14,240 bases of DNA, taken from assembly GCA_947254595.1 (NCBI GenBank), contig CAMYED010000030.1, positions 1 through 14,240 of the forward strand. The letters are read 5' to 3'. Each line of letters begins with the position of its first letter. The first letter of the stretch is position 1. Positions 1 to 5,355 of this stretch are shown here, piece after piece. The position numbers and the translations under genes were made by a program. Below the pieces are notes generated by a model that saw only the letters and a program-made list of their open reading frames with translations, was not told the DNA's origin and made no database searches. Source of the stretch: an uncultured Gardnerella sp. Lineage in GTDB: Bacteria; Actinomycetota; Actinomycetes; Actinomycetales; Bifidobacteriaceae.

Positions 1-166
1 GCGGCTACTTGGCTGTTTACTCTTTTGTTGGCTGGCGGGCTTACTAAAGCGGCTTGCTAAAGCGGCTTCTGCTTCGGCGGCTTTGCTAAAGCGGCTTTGC
101 TAAAGCATCTTGCTTCGGCTGGTTTGCTCTGGCGGTTCTGCTTCGCAAATCTGCCGGCCGACTTTT
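1..166. repeat. Gene-free flank with short direct repeats (GCTAAAGCGGCTT)
   Basis: The word CTAAAGCGGCTT or close variants recurs around 44-112, mixed with GCTTCGGC words, and the stretch ends just before a terminator hairpin. All six frames are interrupted early; the longest forward opening from the window edge stops at 58-60 (residues read AATWLFTLLLAGG then LTKAAC). That could be the tail of an upstream gene, but it is too short to identify. Similar repeats follow other stop codons in this window, which makes a post-stop repeat tract plausible. Confidence 0.45.
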
Positions 167-198
167 GGGGACTGATTTTCAGTCCCCGTTTTTTTTTT
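167..198 (+). terminator. Rho-independent terminator of the upstream gene
   Basis: A perfect 9-bp stem (GGGGACTGA at 167-175 with TCAGTCCCC at 179-187) and a 3-base loop is followed by a G and an unbroken run of ten T (189-198). It would stop rightward transcription entering from a gene left of the window. Confidence 0.9.
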
Positions 199-250
199 GC
201 TGTTTACCCCTATATCCTAAAAACATAGAACTTTTTATTCTGTATTAATG

Positions 251-283
251 AAAAATGCCGGGAGAAGCACTCTCGGCATTTTT
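251..283. terminator. Bidirectional hairpin terminator
   Basis: Arms at 251-264 and 270-283 are complementary over 14 bases with one G-T pair, around the loop AAGCA. The stem is flanked by A5 on the left and T5 on the right, so it can act on either strand. It lies in a convergent gap and most likely stops leftward transcripts coming from the XRE/peptidase gene, because rightward transcripts already meet the hairpin at 167-198. Confidence 0.75.
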
Positions 284-296
284 AGTCTATAACGCG

Positions 297-540
297 GCGG
301 CATTCCCTTTACATGTACGTACAGCAACTAACGCTTTTTGACGCGATTCCGTTAGTTTCTGTACACGCGTGTATAGCGAATGTTGTTTCTACGGTCTTGC
401 GCGTTAGTTTCTGTACGCGCGTGTAAAGCCGCTGCCGTTCTTCCGCTGTCTTCCAGCATTTTCGTTACGTGTGACTAAAGCAAATGACACCTCTTAGGTA
501 TTCGCGCGCTACGCTTTAAGCGCTTCGGAAGGTCGTCACG
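297..540. repeat. Palindromic repeat array A (4 units + right-end cap)
   Basis: 36-bp imperfect palindromes start at 297, 350, 402 and 454. Each is centred on a core resembling GTTACACGCGTGTAAAG, and they are separated by 16-17-bp linkers such as TTTCTACGGTCTTGCG (386-401). The array ends in a 36-bp cap at 505-540 that begins CGCGCTACGCTTTAAGCGC and ends AGGTCGTCACG. The first unit (297-332) is the most diverged. The same family recurs at 2580-2717, 5060-5355 and 11041-11335. The array lies between a terminator and the 3' end of the leftward peptidase gene. No coding potential is seen. Confidence 0.85.
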
Positions 541-572
541 TATGTAACGCATTTATTGTTTATTTTTATTGT

Positions 573-1703
573 TTATTGATCATTTTGCTGAAGTTCGTCA
601 ATATTGAAAGAATCTTTTTTGCGCGTTAAGCCATCGCACCAATAGGAAATTGTGTCAAATGGTAAACCAAGAAATCCCTCAACGTTAAGCGGCGACGCTT
701 GCGCGTGTGTGGAATCTATAATATTGCCCAAGCTATTACCTACCATTTGCCGCAATAAAATAGGTTGCTCAAAATCAACAATTACAGGTTCGCAAGTGCG
801 CCAATTACGTGCACTGAGCTGCATCATTAAAGATCTTTGCCTATTGCTATCAATAATCCCTAGTCTGGCAGCGCGCGTAATCATTGATGCAATTGACACG
901 CCCCATTGTGTTTTCAAATGAACAAAATCCATAAGATTCATATTAGAAGAAAACATTTCCTGAGAGTCAGATTCAGGAATTAAGAATGCTGCTGCAAAAT
1001 AGTTTGCTTCATCTTCTTGGATTCGTGGCGAAACATTGCGACGGTATTTTTGTAAAATAAGATGTCCAGCTTCGTGCGCTATTGTAAATCGTTGGCGGTC
1101 TCCTGAACTATTTTGTTTTGAATATGCGATAGTTGGTACGGCATTAAATTCAGGATTGCAAACGCCGTCAACTCTATTAAAATCGTCATGAACGTTCGAA
1201 AGTGGAGCAACGCATATTCCACCGCGTTCAAACGCTCGCAAAACGTTAGGAATAGTCCCACGGTCGGAAAGATTAAGAGCCGCTCTAGTTTTTTGCGCAA
1301 TACTCTCTATTTCTGCGTGAGTTGGATTGGTGTGCGGCGCAAGTTTACTGATCCAATCTGAATTTGGGAATGTGTTTGACATTCGCGACAAACGTTCAAT
1401 TGTTGCTGCAAGAAGTGAGTATTCAACACTAATTTGACGTTTACGAATTGCAGAAAATCGTTGAGGCGCGCGGAAAGTTAGTTGTTGCTCTGTAAGTATT
1501 TTGTCTTGCAGCATAAAAAAGGATATAGGAAGGTTGCATGCAGACGCTAGCAATTGCGCTAGCTCGTACGTAAAAACTTTACTTCCGCATTTTACAGAGC
1601 TGATTGTTGTTCTACTTACACCTGTTCTAGCTGCAAGTTCACTGCATGACCAACCTAAAAAATCGCATGCGACTTGTATTTTAGACTCGTAAAATTCACT
1701 CAT
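573..1703 (-). CDS. XRE-family HTH / ImmA-IrrE (COG2856) zinc metallopeptidase
   Basis: The 376-residue protein begins with a helix-turn-helix at about residues 9-62 (SELAARTGVSRTTIS is the recognition region). The C-terminal half carries the zinc-peptidase motif HEAGH at residues 210-214 (1062-1076) and a downstream EDEANYFAAAFLIP stretch at about 230-243, where E232 is the expected third zinc ligand. In this family such proteins act as DNA-binding repressors, as proteases that inactivate repressors (ImmA, IrrE), or as antitoxins. The gene starts 29 bases after the stop of the 230-residue gene and is probably its co-transcribed partner. No strong ribosome site precedes ATG 1703, so translation may be coupled. 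Both catalytic motifs look intact. The fold is confident; the role (antitoxin, anti-repressor or stress regulator) is inferred. Confidence 0.88.
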   Translation of the reverse strand: MSEFYESKIQVACDFLGWSCSELAARTGVSRTTISSVKCGSKVFTYELAQLLASACNLPISFFMLQDKILTEQQLTFRAPQRFSAIRKRQISVEYSLLAATIERLSRMSNTFPNSDWISKLAPHTNPTHAEIESIAQKTRAALNLSDRGTIPNVLRAFERGGICVAPLSNVHDDFNRVDGVCNPEFNAVPTIAYSKQNSSGDRQRFTIAHEAGHLILQKYRRNVSPRIQEDEANYFAAAFLIPESDSQEMFSSNMNLMDFVHLKTQWGVSIASMITRAARLGIIDSNRQRSLMMQLSARNWRTCEPVIVDFEQPILLRQMVGNSLGNIIDSTHAQASPLNVEGFLGLPFDTISYWCDGLTRKKDSFNIDELQQNDQ

Positions 1704-1731
1704 TGTTGCTTTATTTTCTATGCTGCTGTTG

Positions 1732-1788
1732 CTTAAGGTTGCTGTTGCTTAAGGTTGCTGTGTTGCTTAAGGTTGTTGTTACTTAAGG
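1732..1788. repeat. Short tandem repeat across a stop codon (CTTAAGG units, 16-18 bp)
   Basis: Four copies of GTTGCTTAAGGTT-like sequence have CTTAAGG at 1732-1738, 1748-1754, 1766-1772 and 1782-1788, giving spacings of 16, 18 and 16 bp. On the minus strand they encode the low-complexity tail of the 230-residue protein (SNNNLKQHSNLKQQQP), and the first copy supplies its TAA stop (1733-1735). Because the period is not a multiple of three, gain or loss of a copy would change the tail and the stop position. Confidence 0.8.
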
Positions 1789-2425
1789 TTGCTGTGTTGC
1801 TTTGGCTGTTGCGCTCGGTAATAATAGTATTCATTTTAGGCATGAAAAGTTCATTTTCTTCGCTTGCCGCAATGAATTTTGCTTCCCTGTATAAGCTATC
1901 GTCAATTCCAAGCTGAATCATCATATCAGCTGGAGCATTAACTCCTTTATTTCCTGTTCCAATAGGATGGTATGCAGCGCAAGAAAAACCGTTACCTGCG
2001 AAACTCCAAGCTATAACAAAAAATAGATTGCTTACACCTTTACCAAATATATCTTTTTGATTGTAAATTGAAGGCTGTAACCAATCGTTTATTCTTGCAA
2101 TGTTATGGCCAGCTTTAGGCAGTCCATTACCAAAATCCGTCTTTTTTAGAAAACGCACAAGAGTTCCTGTTTTCTTATGAACTAAATGAAGTCGATCTAC
2201 GTGATTATCTAATGTCCAGTCAGAAAAAGGATGTTTTTCGAAATATTCACGTGTAAGCGTTCGAATAGTGGAGGACATGTCTTTTTTATATTTTATTGGG
2301 TTTATTCCCATGCTTGCGAAACCTTTTTGCATAAGATTGTGTGCAAAAGGAAGTGCAGTATTTGGAATTGAGTTAAACTGCAGAAGAAGTTCTTTAACTT
2401 GTTCAAGAGCTGGTGAGGTGTCCAT
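1733..2425 (-). CDS. Hypothetical 230-aa partner of the XRE/ImmA protein
   Basis: I do not recognise a named family. The protein is soluble in appearance: no signal peptide or convincing membrane segment, although a hydrophobic patch (GVSNLFFVIAWSFAG) lies in the middle. Residues up to about 205 look like a normal globular domain, with a charged core around HLVHKKTGTLVRFLKK. The last 20-25 residues are Asn/Gln-rich and come from a tandem DNA repeat. ATG 2425 is chosen because AGGGAG (minus strand, 2433-2438) lies 7 bases upstream. It is the first gene of a two-gene leftward unit with the XRE/ImmA peptidase. By analogy with XRE-COG2856 toxin-antitoxin pairs (for example RosmerTA-type modules) it could be the toxin, but nothing in its own sequence proves that. 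A phage-remnant regulatory partner is an alternative. Confidence 0.7.
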   Translation of the reverse strand: MDTSPALEQVKELLLQFNSIPNTALPFAHNLMQKGFASMGINPIKYKKDMSSTIRTLTREYFEKHPFSDWTLDNHVDRLHLVHKKTGTLVRFLKKTDFGNGLPKAGHNIARINDWLQPSIYNQKDIFGKGVSNLFFVIAWSFAGNGFSCAAYHPIGTGNKGVNAPADMMIQLGIDDSLYREAKFIAASEENELFMPKMNTIITERNSQSNTATLSNNNLKQHSNLKQQQP

Positions 2426-2445
2426 ATTGTATCTCCCTATGCAAT

Positions 2446-2473
2446 AGTTTAATCAAAGTTGTGCAGTTTACAA
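2446..2473 (-). promoter_or_regulatory. Predicted promoter of the 230-aa/XRE-ImmA pair
   Basis: On the minus strand, TTGTAA (2468-2473) and TAAACT (2446-2451) are separated by 16 bases. The predicted start is near 2439, directly in front of the AGGGAG ribosome site. The -35 element sits inside the nearest operator-like repeat, as expected for self-repression. Confidence 0.4.
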
Positions 2474-2514
2474 TTTTTGATTTACTTTACGATTTATGAT
2501 TTAGTTTACAATTT
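2465..2514. promoter_or_regulatory. Three 12-bp direct repeats, 19-bp period (candidate operator)
   Basis: AGTTTACAATTT occurs at 2465-2476 and 2503-2514, with ACTTTACGATTT at 2484-2495; the linkers TTGATTT and ATGATTT also match each other. The period is exactly 19 bp. The block lies 40-90 bases upstream of ATG 2425 and overlaps the predicted -35. A regular row of direct repeats at the promoter of an operon that encodes its own XRE protein is a natural candidate for the XRE binding site; that assignment is inference. Confidence 0.6.
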
Positions 2515-2579
2515 ATGTATTAATGTTACACCTATTTTTGTTTGTAGAAAAGTAAGTAGGGCATTCGGCAGGTTGCGCG

Positions 2580-2717
2580 CGTTAGTTTCGTTACGTGCGT
2601 GTAAAGGGAATAACGTTTCTACGTCTGCTCGCGTTATTTTCTGTACACGCGTGTAAAGCGAATAACGCTTCTACGGTTGCGCGCGCTACGCTTTAAGCGC
2701 GAAAGCAGGTCGTCACG
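2580..2717. repeat. Palindromic repeat array B (2 units + right-end cap)
   Basis: Two 36-bp palindromes at 2580-2615 and 2632-2667 are exactly 52 bp apart. The second is nearly self-complementary end to end: CGTTATTTT pairs with the right arm ending CGAATAACG, around the core TGTACACGCGTGTA. A 36-bp cap (2682-2717) starts CGCGCTACGCTTTAAGCGCG, whose ends CGCGCT/AGCGCG form a 6-bp stem. Unlike arrays A and C this one sits between divergent genes, upstream of rpsF. Confidence 0.85.
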
Positions 2718-2836
2718 ATATTGGTGTAGAATGGCAAAGTTATGTTCGGTTTTGAAGCTGCAAGCAGCGAAAGTTTGCGAAAGCAACTAACTGAAGTTTG
2801 CGAAAGCAGCAAAATCCGCACATATTTGCAAACACA
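2718..2836 (+). promoter_or_regulatory. Upstream region of the rpsF operon, with a 15-bp direct repeat
   Basis: This gap must hold the operon promoter. TAGAAT at 2727-2732 is a possible -10, but no convincing -35 lies at the right distance. AAGTTTGCGAAAGCA is repeated exactly at 2771-2785 and 2794-2808 (23-bp period). No gene is seen. Confidence 0.3.
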
Positions 2837-2876
2837 CTCCTGCTGTGGAAGGGCCACAGCCGATAGTCCGAAGGAG
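2837..2876 (+). ncRNA. Candidate S6:S18 ribosomal-protein leader
   Basis: A perfect 7-bp hairpin, GCTGTGG (2842-2848) with CCACAGC (2854-2860), has a 5-base loop. A contiguous outer helix, CTCCT (2837-2841) with AGGAG (2872-2876), would hide the ribosome site. Between them on the 3' side lies an 11-base bulge containing CCG. A hairpin with a 3' bulge carrying CCG directly upstream of rpsF matches the published description of the S6:S18-binding leader that mimics the 16S rRNA site. The match is made from memory of the motif, without a covariance model. Confidence 0.55.
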
Positions 2877-2883
2877 GTGGGTG

Positions 2884-3180
2884 ATGTCTGCACATAAGTA
2901 TGAACTGATGTTCATTGCAAATCCTGAGCTGGATGAGCACGGTCTTAAGAAGTTGACCGAGCAGTATCTTGAGCTTGTCACCAACGAGGGCGGTTCCGTT
3001 GACGGTACCGACTACTGGGGTCGCCGCAAGTTTGCCTACGAAATTGAAGGCAAAAATGAAGGTAACTACGTTGTGGTGAACTACACTGCCGAGCCAGCCG
3101 TAAGCGACGAACTTGACCGTGTTTTGAACCTTAACGAATCTGTAATCCGCACGAAGATTCTTCGCAAGGACGCTAAGTAA
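2884..3180 (+). CDS. rpsF: 30S ribosomal protein S6
   Basis: The 98-residue product has the bacterial S6 pattern: KYELMFIANPELDE at the start, then GGSVDGTDYWGRRKFAYEI and the nucleotide-fold strand NYVVVNYTAEP. S6 binds S18 and the central domain of 16S rRNA in the 30S platform. Start 2884 is chosen over an upstream in-frame ATG at 2845 because AAGGAGGT (2871-2878) ends 5 bases before it and the resulting length is normal for the family. It is the first gene of rpsF-ssb-rpsR-rplI. Expression is probably fed back through the leader hairpin immediately upstream, which would hide this ribosome site. Confidence 0.97.
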   Translation: MSAHKYELMFIANPELDEHGLKKLTEQYLELVTNEGGSVDGTDYWGRRKFAYEIEGKNEGNYVVVNYTAEPAVSDELDRVLNLNESVIRTKILRKDAK

Positions 3181-3240
3181 AGCTAGTTAAGTAAAGCTAG
3201 TTAAGTAAGTAGCTAACCAAAGCTAGTTAAGTAAGTAGCA
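3181..3240. repeat. Post-stop direct repeats (AGCTAGTTAAGTAA)
   Basis: AGCTAGTTAAGTAA occurs at 3181-3194, 3195-3208 and 3221-3234, immediately after the rpsF stop, and the end of rpsF (GCTAAGTAA) resembles the unit. It fills most of the 111-base rpsF-ssb gap. No hairpin with a T run is present, so read-through to ssb is expected. Confidence 0.7.
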
Positions 3241-3291
3241 GACTAAGTAAATAAGCGTAAATTACGCGTGAAGTGAGAAAGAAAAACAACT

Positions 3292-3939
3292 ATGGCAGGT
3301 GAAACGATTATTACTGTGGTGGGTAATCTCACCTCGGATCCTGAGTTGAGGGCGCTTTCTAGTGGTGCTTCTGTTGTAAGCTTCACAATCGCGTCCACGC
3401 CTCGTACTTTCAATCGAAACACGAATCAGTTCGAGGATGGTCCTGCGTTGTTCATGCGCTGCTCTGCATGGCGAGACCTTGCGGAACACTGCGCTAATAG
3501 TCTTTCTAAAGGTATGCGCGTTATTGCGCAAGGCCGTTTGGCTCAGCGCTCGTATCAGGCGCAAGATGGTTCGAATCGTACGGTAGTGGAAATGACTATC
3601 GACGAAATCGGACCGTCCCTGCGTTATGCAACTGCGCAAGTTACTCGCCAAAGTGCGGCAACCGGTTTTGCTGGTGGCTCGCGCGCTGGTGCTGTAGCTT
3701 CGTCTGGCGCTGGGATTGGCGCTGGTAATGGTATTGGAAATGGTGCTGGAAATGGTGCGTACCAAGGTGGCGGTTACGCTGGCGGCGCGAATTATGCTGC
3801 TAGCCAAGCTAATTCTAGGTCGCAGGCTTCTGCTCCTGCTTCGGATCCATGGAGTGCTGCTGCACCAACAAACGACGGATTCTCAACTTTCGGCGCAAAC
3901 GCTGATTTTGGCGGGGATGCTGAAGAACCAGAATTCTAA
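3292..3939 (+). CDS. ssb: Single-stranded DNA-binding protein
   Basis: The 215-residue protein has the SSB OB-fold at residues 1-115 (ETIITVVGNLTSDPELR, then FMRCSAWRDLAEHCANSLSKGMRVIAQGRL). A flexible Gly/Ala/Asn-rich linker spans about 125-175, and the acidic tip DAEEPEF serves as the docking tail for partners such as RecG, PriA and polymerase clamp-loader subunits. It coats single-stranded DNA in replication and repair as a tetramer. Length fits actinobacterial SSBs. Its place between rpsF and rpsR is the classic arrangement. The ribosome site (GAGAAAG) is weak, in contrast to rpsF. The DNA of the Gly-rich linker (about 3706-3790) is internally repetitive. Confidence 0.97.
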   Translation: MAGETIITVVGNLTSDPELRALSSGASVVSFTIASTPRTFNRNTNQFEDGPALFMRCSAWRDLAEHCANSLSKGMRVIAQGRLAQRSYQAQDGSNRTVVEMTIDEIGPSLRYATAQVTRQSAATGFAGGSRAGAVASSGAGIGAGNGIGNGAGNGAYQGGGYAGGANYAASQANSRSQASAPASDPWSAAAPTNDGFSTFGANADFGGDAEEPEF

Positions 3940-4149
3940 AGTTGCTTGAAAGTTGCTTATTGCTTAAACGATTGCTGCGGAGTGCTAAAGAGTACTAAAA
4001 GTGCTACGTAGTGCTGCTTAGCAAGTAGCGCAAGTAAAACTTAGCAAGTAAAACTTAGCAAGTAGCGCACTTACTTAATCCTTATAATTACATCATCAGT
4101 TAAATGTTATGCGAAAAAATAGCATAACGGATTTGAGAGAGGACATCTT
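3940..4149. repeat. ssb-rpsR gap: direct repeats, TATAAT box and small hairpin
   Basis: CTTAGCAAGTA repeats at 4017-4027, 4040-4050 and 4054-4064, after looser AGTTGCTT words behind the ssb stop. TATAAT (4083-4088) could be the -10 of an internal promoter for rpsR-rplI, although no good -35 is visible. GTTATGC (4106-4112) and GCATAAC (4122-4128) form a 7-bp hairpin about 20 bases before rpsR; it lacks a T run and is more likely a leader structure than a terminator. Confidence 0.5.
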
Positions 4150-4398
4150 ATGTCACGCAAAAGGCCGCAACCACCGGTCAAGCCTTTCAAAAAGAAGCCA
4201 AATCCTTTGAAGGCTGCCAAGATTACCGAAATTGATTACAAAGACGTTGCTTTGCTGCGCAAGTTCGTTTCCGACCGCGGCAAGATTCGTTCCCGTCGTA
4301 TTACCGGCGTAACCGTGCAGGAACAGCGCAAGATCGCGAAGGCCGTGAAGAACGCTCGCGAAATGGCTTTGCTTCCTTACGCCACTACCGGTCGCTGA
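4150..4398 (+). CDS. rpsR: 30S ribosomal protein S18
   Basis: This small basic 82-residue protein has the S18 signature EIDYKDVALLRKFVSDRGKIRSRRITG followed by QRKIAKAVKNAREMALLPY. It binds 16S rRNA as a heterodimer with S6, encoded two genes upstream. The GAGAGAGGA ribosome site lies about 7 bases before ATG 4150. The N-terminus (SRKRPQPPVKPFKKKPNPL) lacks cysteines, consistent with a zinc-free form. It is followed after 16 bases by rplI. The 210-base gap to ssb, with a TATAAT box, leaves room for a separate promoter. Confidence 0.97.
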   Translation: MSRKRPQPPVKPFKKKPNPLKAAKITEIDYKDVALLRKFVSDRGKIRSRRITGVTVQEQRKIAKAVKNAREMALLPYATTGR

Positions 4399-4414
4399 TT
4401 GAGAGGATAGGAAT

Positions 4415-4861
4415 ATGGCTGAAACTAAGGTTATTCTTACCAAGACTGTTGCCAACCTCGGTCACTCTGGTGACGTTGTTGAAGTGAAGGCTGGCTATGC
4501 TCGCAACTACCTGATTCCGCAAGGTCTTGCTTTTGCATGGAATAAGGGCGCTGCTTCCCAGATTGAGGCAATGCGCCGCGCTCGTTTGGCTAAGGCTGTT
4601 GCCACTCGTGAAGAGGCAGTTGCTGCTAAGGCTCAGATTGAGGGCACTGTTGTTGAGATTGCTGCTAAGGTTTCCGAATCCGGAAAGCTTTTCGGTGGCG
4701 TTTCTGCCGACAAGATTGCTGCAGCTTTGGCTCCTAAGGCCGCTGTTGAAGCTCGCGCAATCAAGGTTGCTACTATTAAGGCAACTGGTGAGTTCCCAGC
4801 AACCGTTGCGTTGCATCCGGAAATCACTGCTTCCTTCACTGTGAAGGTTGTTGCTGAGTAG
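4415..4861 (+). CDS. rplI: 50S ribosomal protein L9
   Basis: The 148-residue protein has the L9 N-domain signature VILTKTVANLGHSGDVVEVKAGYARNYLIPQGLA (residues 6-39), the long connecting helix (about 42-75), and the C-domain with GKLFGGVSADKIAAAL. It binds 23S rRNA near the L1 stalk and helps maintain reading-frame fidelity. ATG 4415 is preceded by GAGAGGATAGGAAT. It is the last gene of the operon; a strong terminator follows at 4971-5028. Confidence 0.97.
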   Translation: MAETKVILTKTVANLGHSGDVVEVKAGYARNYLIPQGLAFAWNKGAASQIEAMRRARLAKAVATREEAVAAKAQIEGTVVEIAAKVSESGKLFGGVSADKIAAALAPKAAVEARAIKVATIKATGEFPATVALHPEITASFTVKVVAE

Positions 4862-4970
4862 TAGATAGCTCTCGGTAGTAGTTTTGTAGATTTTACAAAT
4901 GCGTTTCGCAGGCGGATTGCTGCGATTGTGGCTTTTGCTTGCGACGCATGTTGATTGAACTTAAGCATTG

Positions 4971-5028
4971 GCTCTGCGTTGCGCGCAGTTGGGTTTGTTC
5001 TCAACTTGCGCTGCGCAGGGCTTTTTTT
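4971..5028 (+). terminator. Terminator of the rpsF-ssb-rpsR-rplI operon
   Basis: A long GC-rich stem has left arm 4971-4991 (GCTCTGCG at its foot, CAGTTG at its top) and right arm from about 5002 to 5021 (CAACTT ... CGCAGGGC), with one bulge and a short loop. It is followed by seven T (5022-5028). It stops rightward transcription before the palindromic array and the leftward mvk gene. Confidence 0.85.
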
Positions 5029-5059
5029 ATTGCTGAAAACTGCAAGTTTGTAGCGCGGA

Positions 5060-5355
5060 TGTTAGTTTCGTTACGTGGCTGTAAAGTCGCTGCCGTTCTT
5101 CCGCTAGCTTCCGGCATTTTCTGTGCACGCGTGTAAAGCGAATGTTGCTTTTCCATTTTCGCGCGTTAGTTTCTGTACACCGCTGTAAAGTTTTTGCCGC
5201 AATCCAACCTTCGATCGTTATTCCCTTTACACTCACGTAAAGCCAATGCCGATTCTACAGTCGCATGCGTTAGTTTCGTTACGCGCGCGTAAAGGGAATA
5301 ACGTTCCTGCGTAATGCGCCGGCAGTTTCGTTACAGCACTGTAAAGCTTATGCCG
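5060..5355. repeat. Palindromic repeat array C (6 units, no cap)
   Basis: Six 36-bp units start at 5060, 5112, 5164, 5216, 5268 and 5320, a perfect 52-bp period. Unit 5 (5268-5303) is almost fully self-complementary (CGTTAGTTTCGTTACGCG against the right half ending GGGAATAACG), and unit 6 has CGGCA/TGCCG ends. Unit 6 overlaps the last codons and TAA (5348-5350) of leftward mvk. There is no right-end cap here, unlike arrays A, B and D. The array fills the convergent gap between rplI and mvk, and the linkers in its middle are the most diverged of the four arrays. Confidence 0.88.

Noticed and set aside
1..60. C-terminal end of an upstream membrane protein
   Set aside because: A 19-codon frame with hydrophobic residues ends at 58-60, but it is too short to tell from chance and lies beside repeats.
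297..489. Integron attC sites
   Set aside because: The imperfect palindromes suggested attC, but no GTTRRRY/RYYYAAC core pair or integrase is seen, and units are tandem without gene cassettes between them.
2845..2883. Longer N-terminus for rpsF from ATG 2845
   Set aside because: It lies inside the leader hairpin, lacks a ribosome site, and the start at 2884 has a near-perfect site and the normal S6 length.
3262..3807. 181-codon open frame opposite ssb, and similar long frames opposite or out of frame in rplI, mvaD and recG
   Set aside because: They mirror the codon structure of well-supported genes, lack ribosome sites and show no recognisable domains.
5060..5355. CRISPR array
   Set aside because: The regular 36+16 bp layout is superficially CRISPR-like, but the 16-bp linkers are too short and are shared within and between arrays, the palindromes vary, and no cas gene is present.
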